64,000 nt of DNA from Fuerstiella sp. GTDB lineage: Bacteria > Planctomycetota > Planctomycetia > Planctomycetales > Planctomycetaceae. The notes below the pieces were generated by a model, which was not told the origin of the DNA, did no database searches, and saw only the letters and a list, made by a program, of their open reading frames with translations. This document shows positions 46,716 to 56,473 of the stretch, one piece after another. The stretch is from positions 1 through 64,000 of the forward strand of contig JALHMY010000016.1 of assembly GCA_022843805.1 (NCBI GenBank), given 5' to 3'. The position numbers and the translations under genes are program-made. Numbering within the stretch: position 1 is the first letter of the stretch; each line of letters begins with the position of its first letter.

Positions 46716-47828
46716 CTAAGGAATTCCTCGCACAATCGACGGGCCAATCAGTTGAGTCAGCCAGACAGGGAGCTTCTGCCAGATCCGGATGATTCGATCG
46801 TACTTCCCGCCTGAGGGTCGGGCGTCACTGACTGTTCCTCGGCGGCTGTAGTATTGCCAGATGGCCGGAATTTCTTCTGCACCCCACTGCTGCTTAAACT
46901 TCCATGTGCCGCTTTCCCTGGTGCTTCGTCCAAAATCGAATGCTGTCTGACCTCGCTCCACGGAACGCTTCAGAACATGCCAGTACATCAGCATGTTGCT
47001 GCTGGTATGATTATACTCTCGCAGAGCGCTCGCGCTGGGAATCAGTGTCACGCCGGGGCCATGCAGCAGAAATCCGGAAGCGACGGGACGGCCCTGATAA
47101 GTCACCGAACAGATCTCGGCATTCTGGCCGAATTCCTTCAGCATGCATTTGAACAGCGATCGCGAGAATGGTGGTGTGCCCAGATCCCGCATGTTTCTGC
47201 AGAAGATCGCATAGAACTCGTCGAGTCGGTCGAGGTGGCCAAAATGCACCTGCAGTTCAGTGTCGTTCAGCGGCTTTCGAATCTGACTGCGAAGCTTCGA
47301 CTTCAGGCCATTCCACAGCTCGTCGACGGTTCCTGGCAGCACCAGCCGCATGTGAACTTTTTCAGTGCTGGTGGCGTTCAGAAGGTCATTTTTGATGAAT
47401 CGTTCATGGCGAAGTTCCAGGTGTTTCACATCCAGAGCGTCAGCCAGAGCCACAGCTCGCTGCAGCAGTAATCTTTCTGCTTCCGGTGAATCGGCCAGAA
47501 TTCCGCCGGAATTCAAATAGGGCTGACTCACAAGAAATTTGCCAAACAACGGTCCGCTGATATACATCAACGGCAAAACGCCCTGAATCACCCCGCTGCG
47601 TTCAACCCACAAAAACCATGGCTGATGGTGCAGGGATGCTGAGAAGACGTCCGCCCACTCAGTCCGCAGGTGAAATCCGTCGTATCTCCATTTCTCCAGC
47701 CAGGAATTCCACAACTGCGGCGGCCTGCGCTCACATCTGACTGTGAGAAGTTCGCTGCCGGTATGGGTCACGTCGGAGGCTGCAACTGTCGAACCGGTCG
47801 AATCGGACTGAACCAGGATACCTGACAT
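46716..47828 (-). CDS. FemAB/GNAT-family protein, XrtA/PEP-CTERM-associated type
   Basis: A 370-residue protein with two GNAT-like halves. The first has HHQPWFLWVERSGVIQGVLPL and SQPYLNSGGILAD; the second has GRPVASGFLLHGPGVTLIPS and FDFGRSTRESGTWKFKQQWG. This is the pattern of FemAB-like proteins encoded with exopolysaccharide/PEP-CTERM export genes, which probably transfer an acyl or aminoacyl group to the glycan. It is last in the minus-strand polysaccharide block, 42 bp after a glycosyltransferase. Confidence 0.85.
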   Translation of the reverse strand: MSGILVQSDSTGSTVAASDVTHTGSELLTVRCERRPPQLWNSWLEKWRYDGFHLRTEWADVFSASLHHQPWFLWVERSGVIQGVLPLMYISGPLFGKFLVSQPYLNSGGILADSPEAERLLLQRAVALADALDVKHLELRHERFIKNDLLNATSTEKVHMRLVLPGTVDELWNGLKSKLRSQIRKPLNDTELQVHFGHLDRLDEFYAIFCRNMRDLGTPPFSRSLFKCMLKEFGQNAEICSVTYQGRPVASGFLLHGPGVTLIPSASALREYNHTSSNMLMYWHVLKRSVERGQTAFDFGRSTRESGTWKFKQQWGAEEIPAIWQYYSRRGTVSDARPSGGKYDRIIRIWQKLPVWLTQLIGPSIVRGIP

Positions 47829-47870
47829 ATTAAGTCTCTAATTGAATTCTCTGATATTCGTATTGTTTCA

Positions 47871-49127
47871 TCAGACAGCATTCAGCAGATCGGCAGCAGT
47901 AATTCTGGCAGGCTGCTGTGCCGATGTCGGAAGACTCTGTTCGACGGGATCGGAGGGAATCACATCCGCCAGAGCTGGCGACAGCTGGCGATATACGTTC
48001 ACCACCTTCTGCATTCTTCGATCAAAACAAAAACGTTCTTCGACGGTCTGACGTCCTGCGATCGCCAGTCTTTGGCGCAAAGATTCTGAGGTGCAGCATC
48101 GAAGAATCGCGTCGTACAGTGCCTCGCTGCTGTCTGACCGGATGACAAGACCGCTGACTTCATCGGTGAGCAGTCGCGGAATTCCGTTGCAGCGAGTCGC
48201 GATCACCGGACGTGCGGACGCCATTGCTTCGAGCACAACGTTCGGCAGGCCTTCGCGCAGGCTGCTCAAAACAAAAAGGTCAATTGCCCGATACAGCTGT
48301 CGGGGATCCGGAAGGAATCCCACCAGGCGAATATGACTCTGCAGATCCTGTTCGTTAATCTGCTGTTGCAGCTGATCTCGCAAATGGCCTTCACCCGCGA
48401 TGACCAGGCCTGGTCGATGTCCATCACGCACCAGACGACCAACCGCTTCAATCAGATGATGGAAGCCTTTTTCCTCAGACAGACGTCCGACAGCCCCAAT
48501 CAGCAGCTGTCCCGAATCAAATCCCAGGTCCGCGCGATCCTCAGTGGAAGGCGGGGCCGTGCTGTAGTCATCCAGTACAATCGCGTTATCGATCAGGTGC
48601 AGCCGACTGGCTGGCACTCCCATTTCCTGACACTGCTGATAAAGATCCTGAGAAACGCAGATCACATGATCGTAGCGTTTCATGGAAAAACGGTCGATTC
48701 GATAATACAGGGGTGTCTTTGCCGTAAATCGAACCCATCCATGAGCCGTCGTAACCAGGTGCATGGGATGAAACGCGCGTACCAGCAGTCCCAGAGCGTT
48801 ACTCTTGTAATCATGGGCGTGCCAGATGGTCACATTTCGCTCACGACAGATTCGAATGCACTGGCGGACAACATTCAGATCCAGTGGTCCGCAGTCATCC
48901 ACGCCAATGATTTCCGCTCCGCTGGCCGCTGCCTTTCGCTGCAGACTGGAGAATCCGGGATCACCGGGCGGTCGCATGAAAAGACAGCTGCAGTCCACGC
49001 CATATTTTTTCAGATAGCGTGGAGAATTCAAAATCGTCTTTTCCGGGCCCCCGCCAACACCCGTGACAACACGAGTGTGTAGAACAAACGGTCGGGTTCC
49101 CCCATGTCCGGACATCGGTTTGCTCAT
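47871..49127 (-). CDS. GT4-family glycosyltransferase
   Basis: A 418-residue GT-B glycosyltransferase. The N-terminal acceptor domain includes GVGGGPEKTILNSPRYL and IWHAHDYKSNAL; the donor domain has IGAVGRLSEEKGFHHLIEA, LVGFLPDPRQLYRAID and SSLREGLPNVVLEAMA with the EX7E-type glutamates. It should add a sugar to a lipid-linked exopolysaccharide precursor. Its ATG overlaps the stop of the preceding glycosyltransferase by four bases. Sugar specificity unknown. Confidence 0.93.
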   Translation of the reverse strand: MSKPMSGHGGTRPFVLHTRVVTGVGGGPEKTILNSPRYLKKYGVDCSCLFMRPPGDPGFSSLQRKAAASGAEIIGVDDCGPLDLNVVRQCIRICRERNVTIWHAHDYKSNALGLLVRAFHPMHLVTTAHGWVRFTAKTPLYYRIDRFSMKRYDHVICVSQDLYQQCQEMGVPASRLHLIDNAIVLDDYSTAPPSTEDRADLGFDSGQLLIGAVGRLSEEKGFHHLIEAVGRLVRDGHRPGLVIAGEGHLRDQLQQQINEQDLQSHIRLVGFLPDPRQLYRAIDLFVLSSLREGLPNVVLEAMASARPVIATRCNGIPRLLTDEVSGLVIRSDSSEALYDAILRCCTSESLRQRLAIAGRQTVEERFCFDRRMQKVVNVYRQLSPALADVIPSDPVEQSLPTSAQQPARITAADLLNAV

Positions 49128-50458
49128 GTCAGACTGCTCATTTCTGAAAAGATGGACTTGCGGGAAGAATCTTCAGCCAGCTCAGAACGAGTTGACGTCA
49201 TCTGACGGTCTGATGACAAAGCGGACAGAGCAGCTTCATCACCGGTGATTTTTTCACAGCCGATCAGAATCTGTTCCAGAATCCGGGCCTTTGAGGACCA
49301 TGATTCGCGTGCCAGCCGTGATCTCGCTTTTTGCTGAGAGGGAGAAACTCCGAACCGAAGACAGTGCCGCACCAGTTGGCTGAATTCCTCCGGGGAAGAA
49401 GCAGTTTCCAGGCAGTCGCTCCACTCCAGAGTGGATGGCAGCCGGTTTACGATCACCGGTTTCCCGGTTGCCATGTATTCCTTTAGCTTGAGCGGCTGCA
49501 TCGCACGAGTCACCGGCAGATCTGCATATGGCATAATCAGCGCGTCAGCCTGCTGAGCAATCTGTGGCAACAACTGAATGGGCTGAGGCGGAAGTGTCAT
49601 CACATTGGGAAGCGAGAGAATCTGCGGATCAGGATCCTGCTGAGGTCCAATCAGGACAATTGTCCCGGAGATCAGGTCTCTCGACAGCTGCACCAGTGCC
49701 GGAGTATCCATTCGCCGGTCGATAACGCCCCAGAAAACAACGCGCGGCCCTGCAAGCGACTCAAAGGTCTGCCTGATCGATTGCGGAAGTTCCGAAACAC
49801 ATTCTCGATTCGAAGCTCTCCAGAGATCGGTATCAACACCGTGAGTCAGCAGGCTGGCTGATCGTCCCTGCTGGCGAACCATCGACTGAAGATGCTCACT
49901 GACCACGACCAGCGAATCCGCCCTGGCAACCATATCTGCGTCCATGCGTCGCAGCGTGTCCCCGTCGAGTCCCGGCCATTGTGAGAAATCGTCAACACAA
50001 TAATACACCCAGCGATTTACCGGCAGCACTCCTGCAAGGTCGGCTGTAATGGGAAGCGTTGTCAGTGCGGTGACCGGCTGAGGCATTTGTTTAATCAGAG
50101 GAATGATCTGTCGGCTCAGCAGCCACTGATTCAATCGCCGATCTCCAGTCCCGCCGAACCAGGGCCACATGCGGGGATTAACGATCTTAAGAGTATCGGG
50201 GATGCGGACGGTCTCTCCCGAAACTTTTCCCTGTGCGGGTGCTGGTCGCATCCATTGTGAAAGCTTCTCTGAGACTCTTCGAAGGGTTGCAGCATCAAGT
50301 CGGGGAGTGCGCATGCCGATCGTGTTTACCCAGGTCACCGGATAATCATGCAGAAGATGACCGACCAGATGCTGACACGACGACGGGTGACGACCCCAGT
50401 CATCGGAAAACACCAGCAGCGAACCCGGTGTCGTGCTGTGAAGGACTGCGTCTGTCAT
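49124..50458 (-). CDS. Glycosyltransferase (GT4-like), exopolysaccharide type
   Basis: A 444-residue GT-B-type protein. It has VFSDDWGRHPSSCQHLVGHL near the start, a donor half with VVFWGVIDRRMDTPALVQL, and DALIMPYADLPVTRAMQPLKLKEYMATGKP. The conserved Glu region is weaker than in its neighbours. It lies between two glycosyltransferases with four-base overlaps on both sides, so the three are a coupled set. A C-terminal helical tail (about 400-444) is not needed for the fold. Confidence 0.85.
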   Translation of the reverse strand: MTDAVLHSTTPGSLLVFSDDWGRHPSSCQHLVGHLLHDYPVTWVNTIGMRTPRLDAATLRRVSEKLSQWMRPAPAQGKVSGETVRIPDTLKIVNPRMWPWFGGTGDRRLNQWLLSRQIIPLIKQMPQPVTALTTLPITADLAGVLPVNRWVYYCVDDFSQWPGLDGDTLRRMDADMVARADSLVVVSEHLQSMVRQQGRSASLLTHGVDTDLWRASNRECVSELPQSIRQTFESLAGPRVVFWGVIDRRMDTPALVQLSRDLISGTIVLIGPQQDPDPQILSLPNVMTLPPQPIQLLPQIAQQADALIMPYADLPVTRAMQPLKLKEYMATGKPVIVNRLPSTLEWSDCLETASSPEEFSQLVRHCLRFGVSPSQQKARSRLARESWSSKARILEQILIGCEKITGDEAALSALSSDRQMTSTRSELAEDSSRKSIFSEMSSLT

Positions 50459-51630
50459 CGCGGCACTCCTGCCAGAACTTCCCGATACACTCGTGCATAG
50501 CTTTTCAGCATGGCATCCAGGGAGAACCGGGCATGAGCATCGGCAATTGCAACCTGTCCCATCTGCTGACGCTGCGATGGCTGACCGGCGAGCCGAATCA
50601 GGTGATCAGACAGTGTGAGATCATCGGATGCGGATGCCAGACAGCCGCTGATTCCATCGCGAATCATTTCGGGAAGTCCGCCAACAGACGTCGCGACTAC
50701 CGGCAGTCCTGCGGCCATCGCCTCAATCACGGTCAAAGGGATGCCCTCGCTGATACTGGTCAGCAGGAAGGCATCAGAAGCCGCAAGAAGGTCAGCAATA
50801 TCACGACGAGTGCCGGCGAGCTGAACATGACTGGTCAGTCCGCGAGTGCTGATCGCTTCCTCGATGGATGACCGCTGATCGCCGTCTCCGGCCAGAAGCA
50901 AACGGGCAGTTGGGACGACTTTCCGCACCCGATCGATTGTTCTGAGAGCCGTCTGATGATCCTTGAGCTCATGCAGTCTGGCAATCTGGATGACGACAAA
51001 ATCGTCTTCGGCATAGCCAAATTCCCGACGGATTCGACTTCGGGCATCCGCTGAAGACATTGACAGGGATCTGATATCGACTCCGTTGTAGATCAGTTCA
51101 ACGCGAGACTCAGGCAGTCCTTCGTTCTTAATGAGAGCCTGACGAACCGATTCCCCGCATGCAATCAGTCGATCGCATTTCCGAAGCAGCAATCGGTTGA
51201 CAATCGCCCGTTTGCGACTCGGCAGATCGGGAAAATGGCGGCCGTGTTCCGTGAACACCACTGGTCGTCGCCCGGTCAGACCACGGCTCAGCATCGCCTG
51301 AAAGAAGGGTGTGCATTGATGAGCGTGCAGCAGTGAAGCTCCTTCACGGTCTGCGAATGCCCGAAGTCGTTCTGCACACCGGCGATCGATCCCGGGACGT
51401 CGGCCCAGATGTTCGACCGGAAAACCATCGTCACGCAGCCTCTGCCCCAGTTCCCCCACTTCATCGAGCACAGCCACAACGCAGCGATATTGTTGTCCCA
51501 TCAGACGAGCCATCTGGCTGACAAGAACTTCTGCACCTCCCACCCCCATCGCGTGAATCACATGGCAGATCACTGGTCTGTGATGGAAGGAGCTTGTCGT
51601 AAGTCGGTTTTTTACAACTGCTTGAATCAT
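50455..51630 (-). CDS. GT4-family glycosyltransferase
   Basis: A 391-residue glycosyltransferase. The N-terminal half shows VIHAMGVGGAEVLVSQMARL and LLHAHQCTPFFQAM. The donor half has VIQIARLHELKDHQTALRTI, VQLAGTRRDIADLLAASDAF and EGIPLTVIEAMAAGLPVVAT with the family glutamates. It resembles GT4 proteins of the PEP-CTERM-linked cluster. It is first of the three overlapping glycosyltransferase genes and lies 85 bp after the YetA-like gene. Confidence 0.93.
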   Translation of the reverse strand: MIQAVVKNRLTTSSFHHRPVICHVIHAMGVGGAEVLVSQMARLMGQQYRCVVAVLDEVGELGQRLRDDGFPVEHLGRRPGIDRRCAERLRAFADREGASLLHAHQCTPFFQAMLSRGLTGRRPVVFTEHGRHFPDLPSRKRAIVNRLLLRKCDRLIACGESVRQALIKNEGLPESRVELIYNGVDIRSLSMSSADARSRIRREFGYAEDDFVVIQIARLHELKDHQTALRTIDRVRKVVPTARLLLAGDGDQRSSIEEAISTRGLTSHVQLAGTRRDIADLLAASDAFLLTSISEGIPLTVIEAMAAGLPVVATSVGGLPEMIRDGISGCLASASDDLTLSDHLIRLAGQPSQRQQMGQVAIADAHARFSLDAMLKSYARVYREVLAGVPR

Positions 51631-51715
51631 GTCTGTACGTCAGGATTTTTCAGGAACACTACAAAACTGAAGGTGAGACTCATTCGGGACTGGTAATCAT
51701 GTGGCCTCTGCGGCG

Positions 51716-54418
51716 TTACAGCTGTCGCGTTAAGGCTCGTATCATTCGAAAGATTCGCGGCGGGCTGATCGCCCGAACACTGGCTCGCAGAATTCCGGCA
51801 GGCGATCGCAGCATTTCACGAACACGTGTTTTCTGCGGTATGAACATCGTCCATACACAGTCCGGGTAGCGTTCCTGAGCGGACGGCATTGATTCGGGCT
51901 GGACGGTTCGGTGAAAAAGATCTCGCTGTCCTTCCGTCATCAGAATCGACAGACACCGAGCGGTCAGGTGTCCTTCGCCAAACGAATACAAATCGTCCCA
52001 GGCCATATTGTTCAGCTCACGAGCGCGGGACCGCATTGCCGCGGCCTGGCGAGGATCATCGTCGCAGGCTGCAGCCAGACGTAAGGCATTGGCCTTGCGA
52101 AAATCCTGAGCGGCCCACGCTTCAGTCGGATACTGAAGTCGTTCCGGCTGGCTCAGTGTTCGAGTCTCGTTGACGGCCATCCAGCGTCCATAGTGCCGCA
52201 TCACCTGGCGAGCCCAGTCATACATCCCGTCCAGCATCCCCGCTTCGCTTTTGACCAGCAGATACCGGCCAAGCGCTGTCAGAAACACGGTATATGACCA
52301 GTGACCTTCCGCATCAGCCAGATGCAATGAATACAGATCCTGCTTTGGGTGTACGCAGCGGCGAATGAGCTCCTCAGCCTTTTCAAGAAACGGCAGGGAC
52401 TGCGTCAGAATCCAGGCATCCAGAAGAGCATTGACTGAATTGCCAGCCCCACGACCCGGACCGTGAAAATCTTCAAAGACTGTGGCGGATGCATAACCGG
52501 TTGGTCCATCGTCCAGCAGACCAAACACGGTATTTCGCCCATCATCCATTCGGATCACCCATTCGGCCAGCGAGATTACGGCCTGATAAGCTTCCGGATG
52601 TCCAGTCAGAAAATAGTAATAGAGCAACCCGGTCGTATAGTTGTGTTCGCAACTCGGCCCGCCCCCATAATTCAGTCCCGGACGCTGATTCGCTGAGGAA
52701 TAGGTGCGGTGCGTGGAAGTGGCTGCGTCAGCATAGTGATCAGTGTGCCAGAACATACCACCACTGAATGCAGCCCGGTCTTCGCTGGTATGGTAAATGT
52801 CGATGTCCAGAACGTGTCGCGCAAGCGGATCAAACAGATCCAGCCAGACAGGATCTCCTGTGGCAGCCAGTTGCAGGATTCCTCCGTAAATCATGTCAAA
52901 CTGATTATTGTAGTGTGAAATAACGGTGCCGGATCCCGGATAATGCAACTGTTCGTGATCGGCCGGAACATCTCCGTAGTTTCGCCATCCGTACTCATCA
53001 ATCTTCTCCCGACGTGCAGAGGGAGAATGTGAGCCGGTGACAGCCTGTCTCAGATAGTGCTGAAGCCGCCCGCAGTCATCGTGCCGCAGTATGGCGGACT
53101 TCGGATCAGTCTCGCCGCTTACAGACGAATCGTTCTCCTTCGCGGCTCCAGGAAACCATGGAAACACATCTGCCCTTTGATAATCATTCGCTGTCTGCAT
53201 CAGCCGTGGCTGATGGAAGGTCCAGTTCAGCGTCGAAAGGTCGGGCTCTCCTGTGCCGGTCTGAATCCAGATCGATTGCGTCTTTTGTTCACCACCCTGA
53301 AGTTCATGAGGGGTCTCGGTGATGGGAAACAACCCGACATTCAGTCGCCCGCCGCTGACTTCAACACTTCCGGGAAACTGTTGCCAGAACTCGGGTATGG
53401 CTGCGGCGAGAAATGACTGCTCATCACACATGGTAATCAATGGTTCTGCGCGGTAGCCTCGCAGCACGCCGTCCGGGCCGTTCGCTTCGTATCCACGTGC
53501 TGGAACGGGACATTCCTGATCTGAGTCCGTATGGTTCGAACTGTTCCACCAGCGACCGCCACTTCCAAACTGATGGATTCTGACGGACTGACGCGGGGAA
53601 GCCGAACGCAAAGGCTGATCTCGTTCACATCGCCACCTAACCGTCGCGCGGTCAGTAATACCTGTACTGCGAATTTGAAGGCTCAGGCTGCCAAAAAGAA
53701 ATGATCCGGGATCGCCCAAATCCCAGAGGCCGCCCTGATGTCGGGCTCGACGAGTATTCCGGATCCGAGTTTCAACCTGCACCAGACCGATCGCAGCCCA
53801 GTGGATCAGCCGCAGCTGAATCGTGAGAAACGGTGAATTCCTGAGTCGTGCGCTGATAACAAAGATCTGTCGGACAGGGCCCGCAACTTCTTCTGAAACC
53901 GACTCAATGATCAAATCTGACGAGTCGCCCTGCGGTGTCGTCACTACCGGCCGGATGCAAATTGTCTGCTCGCCCGGAACGACGTCTGTCAGTCGGCGAG
54001 TCGTCATACGAATTTCGCCATCACCGTGTTTCAGGACGGTCAGGCTGTCGCCGGAAGACACAGAATTCGCATCCGAAACGAAGCTGAATGCAACAGGAAT
54101 GGGACGTATGGGACGATCCGTCAGTGACGGACGCTCGTCGGCAACGGCCTGAATCTCCGGAAGAATACAGCTGGCCAGCAGCCAGCGAACACTCCCATCG
54201 CTCCATCGGTTCAGCACTTCTGCCTGGACCTCTGAAGATGAGCCTGCCAGCGCAGCTCGGAGTGTTTCACGACCTTTCAAAACACCTTTGGGAATACACA
54301 ATCCTCCGGAGACGGCCACGTTTCGATGGACTCCGACTTCGCGTGGCATCACGACAGCGGCCAGAGTACCGGTATCCTGCCACGAAACGGATTCAATTTG
54401 TGATGAACGAGCTTTCAA
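51716..54418 (-). CDS. YetA/PcRGLX-like exo-rhamnogalacturonan-lyase-family protein
   Basis: A 900-residue protein without an obvious signal peptide. The first ~300 residues resemble the N-terminal RIFT-barrel domain of the YetA/PcRGLX family (VSGGLCIPKGVLKGRETLRA, LNRWSDGSVRWLLASC); the middle holds beta-rich sequence and the last ~400 residues an alpha/alpha-barrel-like part (HYPGSGTVISHYNNQFDMIY, GLNYGGGPSCEHNYTTGLLY). It may be a polysaccharide lyase or glycan-editing enzyme. Its place within the exopolysaccharide genes suggests work on the polymer made here. Confidence 0.7.
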   Translation of the reverse strand: MKARSSQIESVSWQDTGTLAAVVMPREVGVHRNVAVSGGLCIPKGVLKGRETLRAALAGSSSEVQAEVLNRWSDGSVRWLLASCILPEIQAVADERPSLTDRPIRPIPVAFSFVSDANSVSSGDSLTVLKHGDGEIRMTTRRLTDVVPGEQTICIRPVVTTPQGDSSDLIIESVSEEVAGPVRQIFVISARLRNSPFLTIQLRLIHWAAIGLVQVETRIRNTRRARHQGGLWDLGDPGSFLFGSLSLQIRSTGITDRATVRWRCERDQPLRSASPRQSVRIHQFGSGGRWWNSSNHTDSDQECPVPARGYEANGPDGVLRGYRAEPLITMCDEQSFLAAAIPEFWQQFPGSVEVSGGRLNVGLFPITETPHELQGGEQKTQSIWIQTGTGEPDLSTLNWTFHQPRLMQTANDYQRADVFPWFPGAAKENDSSVSGETDPKSAILRHDDCGRLQHYLRQAVTGSHSPSARREKIDEYGWRNYGDVPADHEQLHYPGSGTVISHYNNQFDMIYGGILQLAATGDPVWLDLFDPLARHVLDIDIYHTSEDRAAFSGGMFWHTDHYADAATSTHRTYSSANQRPGLNYGGGPSCEHNYTTGLLYYYFLTGHPEAYQAVISLAEWVIRMDDGRNTVFGLLDDGPTGYASATVFEDFHGPGRGAGNSVNALLDAWILTQSLPFLEKAEELIRRCVHPKQDLYSLHLADAEGHWSYTVFLTALGRYLLVKSEAGMLDGMYDWARQVMRHYGRWMAVNETRTLSQPERLQYPTEAWAAQDFRKANALRLAAACDDDPRQAAAMRSRARELNNMAWDDLYSFGEGHLTARCLSILMTEGQRDLFHRTVQPESMPSAQERYPDCVWTMFIPQKTRVREMLRSPAGILRASVRAISPPRIFRMIRALTRQL

Positions 54419-54455
54419 CGTGTCTGTCCTTCATGATGCCGTTGTTTGCTGTCAG

Positions 54456-54551
54456 GTGCCTGCCGGCACTGTGAATCTTTAAGTGCCTGCCGGCACTGTG
54501 AATCTTCAAGTGCCTGCCGGCACTATGAATCTCTAAGTGCCTGCCGGCACT
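54456..54551. repeat. Four tandem 27-bp hairpin repeats at the asnB end
   Basis: Copies start at 54456, 54483, 54510 and 54537. Each has the hairpin core AGTGCC-TGCC-GGCACT, a six-bp stem with four-base loop, and a spacer like GTGAATCTTTA. Between copies only one to three bases differ. The last copy runs past the asnB stop (54533) and supplies the final residues of that protein (VPAGT). Confidence 0.92.
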
Positions 54552-56473
54552 ATGAGCGACCGACTTTCCGGTGTGCGTGTCGGCGTGGCAGATCCTCCCC
54601 AGGCAGAAAGCCAGCGGCCCAGCACCAGCAATGACCAGAGGATCTGTCCGTAGCGGCCACGCCCCTGGCAATGGGCGAAGTACAGTGATCGGGCGAACGC
54701 AGGATTAATGTATTCGGCAAGTCGTGAGTCAGGATTCAGAACTACCTGCTGAATCTGATCTTTCAGCGGTCCTCTGAGCCACGAATCGACTGGAAGTTCA
54801 AACCCCTGTTTACGACGATGTACCAGTCCCTGCGGAAGTCTCGATTCGAATATCTGTTTCAGGATCCACTTTCTGCTGCCATTACGAATCTTCATGCCGG
54901 AGGGCATTGAGGCGGCCAGTTCCATCAGCTGCCAGTCGATCAGCGGAGGACGCACCTCCAAACCAAAGCCCATGCTGGCACGGTCGACTTTGGTGAGAAA
55001 GTCGTCGGGAAGAAGTACATTGGTGTCTGCCGCCAGCATTCCACTCAGAGCATCTCTGCGTCCGGAGATGAATGCTGTTTCAAGAATTTCTTCGGGGCGG
55101 TGCCGACCAGGTGAAAGCATTGAAGGATTCAACAATAGTCGACGCATCTGTGTTCGACAGACAGAAACCGTATTCGCGTAGGCTACTTCCGGCGCAGTCG
55201 AAAGATTTTGCAGCAGTGTCTGAATCCGCAGGGGTCGAGGCAACCAGTCAACTTTGGGCCAGATCACTGCCAGTCGCCGCAGCACAGAATGGCGCAGCCA
55301 GCCCGGCAGCAGGTTTCTCAGGGATGCTTCCTTTAAATCATGTGAATATCGGGCGTAACCACCGAAAAGCTCATCGCCTCCGTCTCCGGACAGCACAACC
55401 TTCACATGCTGAGCAGCCATTCTTGAAACGGCCATCGTGGGGATGGCCGATGAATCAGCGAATGGTTCGTCATAGAGAAACACCAGATCGTCCAGGTCCC
55501 TGACGGCATCGGGCGTAACAACCTGTTCGGTATGGATGCAGCCGAAGTGCTTTGCCACTGCTTCCGCGTACGGCAGTTCACTGAACTGCTTTTCCTGAAA
55601 TCCAATGGAAAAAGTCTGAACAGAGTCTGCCTGGATTTCCGCCATTGTGCTGACAATGGCGCTGCTGTCGAGCCCGCCGCTCAGAAAAGCACCGACAGGC
55701 ACATCGGCTGTCAGATGTGCCCGAACACTCTCGCGGACTGCGTCCTGAGTTCGTTCAATCCATTCGCCGTCTGACCAGTTAACCTCGTTGTTGAATGACA
55801 ACTGCCAGTATCGCTGAGGGTTTGAGGTCATTTGTTTTGAAGAAACGACCAGCCAGTGGCCTGCCTGCAGCTTTCTGATTTTCTTTAGAATGCTGGTCTG
55901 ACCGGGGATAAATCCAAATGTCAGGTAATCCTCGATAGCAGCCGGGTCGATTTCACGATCGACTTCCGGATGAGCAAGGATGGCCTTGATCTCTGAGGCG
56001 AACAAAAGTTTGTCGTTGTCACGATACACATACAATGGCTTCTGGCCGAGATGGTCGCGAGCGAGCATCAGCTGACGGGATCGACCGTTCCACAGAGCAA
56101 ACGCAAACATTCCTCGCAACAGGCTGCACATGCGAGGACCATGCTCTTCGAAAAGATGCACCAGCACTTCGGTGTCCGAGTTGGTTCGAAATACATGGCC
56201 CTGCTGTTCCAGTTCGGCTCGCAGCTCGCGATGATTGTAGATTTCGCCGTTAAACACGACGTGGATGGATTCGTCTTCATTGGCGATCGGCTGTTGTCCT
56301 CCGGCGAGATCAATGATGGCCAGCCGACGATGAACGAGGCCCGCGTTGTTCGACCGAAAACTCCCTTCTCCGTCCGGACCGCGGTGCGCAATGGCGTCTC
56401 CCATCTGTTTCAGAACGGCTGCGTCTGCCATTCGAAAAGAATCTGCGTACAAAACCCCTGCAATGCCGCACAT
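54533..56473 (-). CDS. asnB: Glutamine-hydrolysing asparagine synthase-like amidotransferase
   Basis: A 646-residue protein that uses glutamine-derived ammonia to amidate a carboxylate, here probably in the exopolysaccharide pathway. The class II glutaminase domain starts with the N-terminal nucleophile Cys2 (MCGIAGVLY) and includes RRLAIIDLAGG and FNGEIYN; the synthetase domain has the PP-loop SGGLDS at 265-270 and LSGDGGDELFGGY. Its gene context (glycosyltransferases, FemAB) marks the exopolysaccharide-type AsnB rather than a housekeeping enzyme. The C-terminus is encoded by the repeat array. Confidence 0.93.
   Translation of the reverse strand: MCGIAGVLYADSFRMADAAVLKQMGDAIAHRGPDGEGSFRSNNAGLVHRRLAIIDLAGGQQPIANEDESIHVVFNGEIYNHRELRAELEQQGHVFRTNSDTEVLVHLFEEHGPRMCSLLRGMFAFALWNGRSRQLMLARDHLGQKPLYVYRDNDKLLFASEIKAILAHPEVDREIDPAAIEDYLTFGFIPGQTSILKKIRKLQAGHWLVVSSKQMTSNPQRYWQLSFNNEVNWSDGEWIERTQDAVRESVRAHLTADVPVGAFLSGGLDSSAIVSTMAEIQADSVQTFSIGFQEKQFSELPYAEAVAKHFGCIHTEQVVTPDAVRDLDDLVFLYDEPFADSSAIPTMAVSRMAAQHVKVVLSGDGGDELFGGYARYSHDLKEASLRNLLPGWLRHSVLRRLAVIWPKVDWLPRPLRIQTLLQNLSTAPEVAYANTVSVCRTQMRRLLLNPSMLSPGRHRPEEILETAFISGRRDALSGMLAADTNVLLPDDFLTKVDRASMGFGLEVRPPLIDWQLMELAASMPSGMKIRNGSRKWILKQIFESRLPQGLVHRRKQGFELPVDSWLRGPLKDQIQQVVLNPDSRLAEYINPAFARSLYFAHCQGRGRYGQILWSLLVLGRWLSAWGGSATPTRTPESRSLIVPAGT

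Noticed and set aside
54456-54551. CRISPR array
   Set aside because: The unit is contiguous with only ~11-base near-identical spacers, so it is a tandem hairpin repeat, not repeat-spacer structure; no cas genes are present.
54393-54671. 92-codon ORF with repeated SAGRHL motifs
   Set aside because: It is the 27-bp hairpin array read in another frame across the end of asnB.
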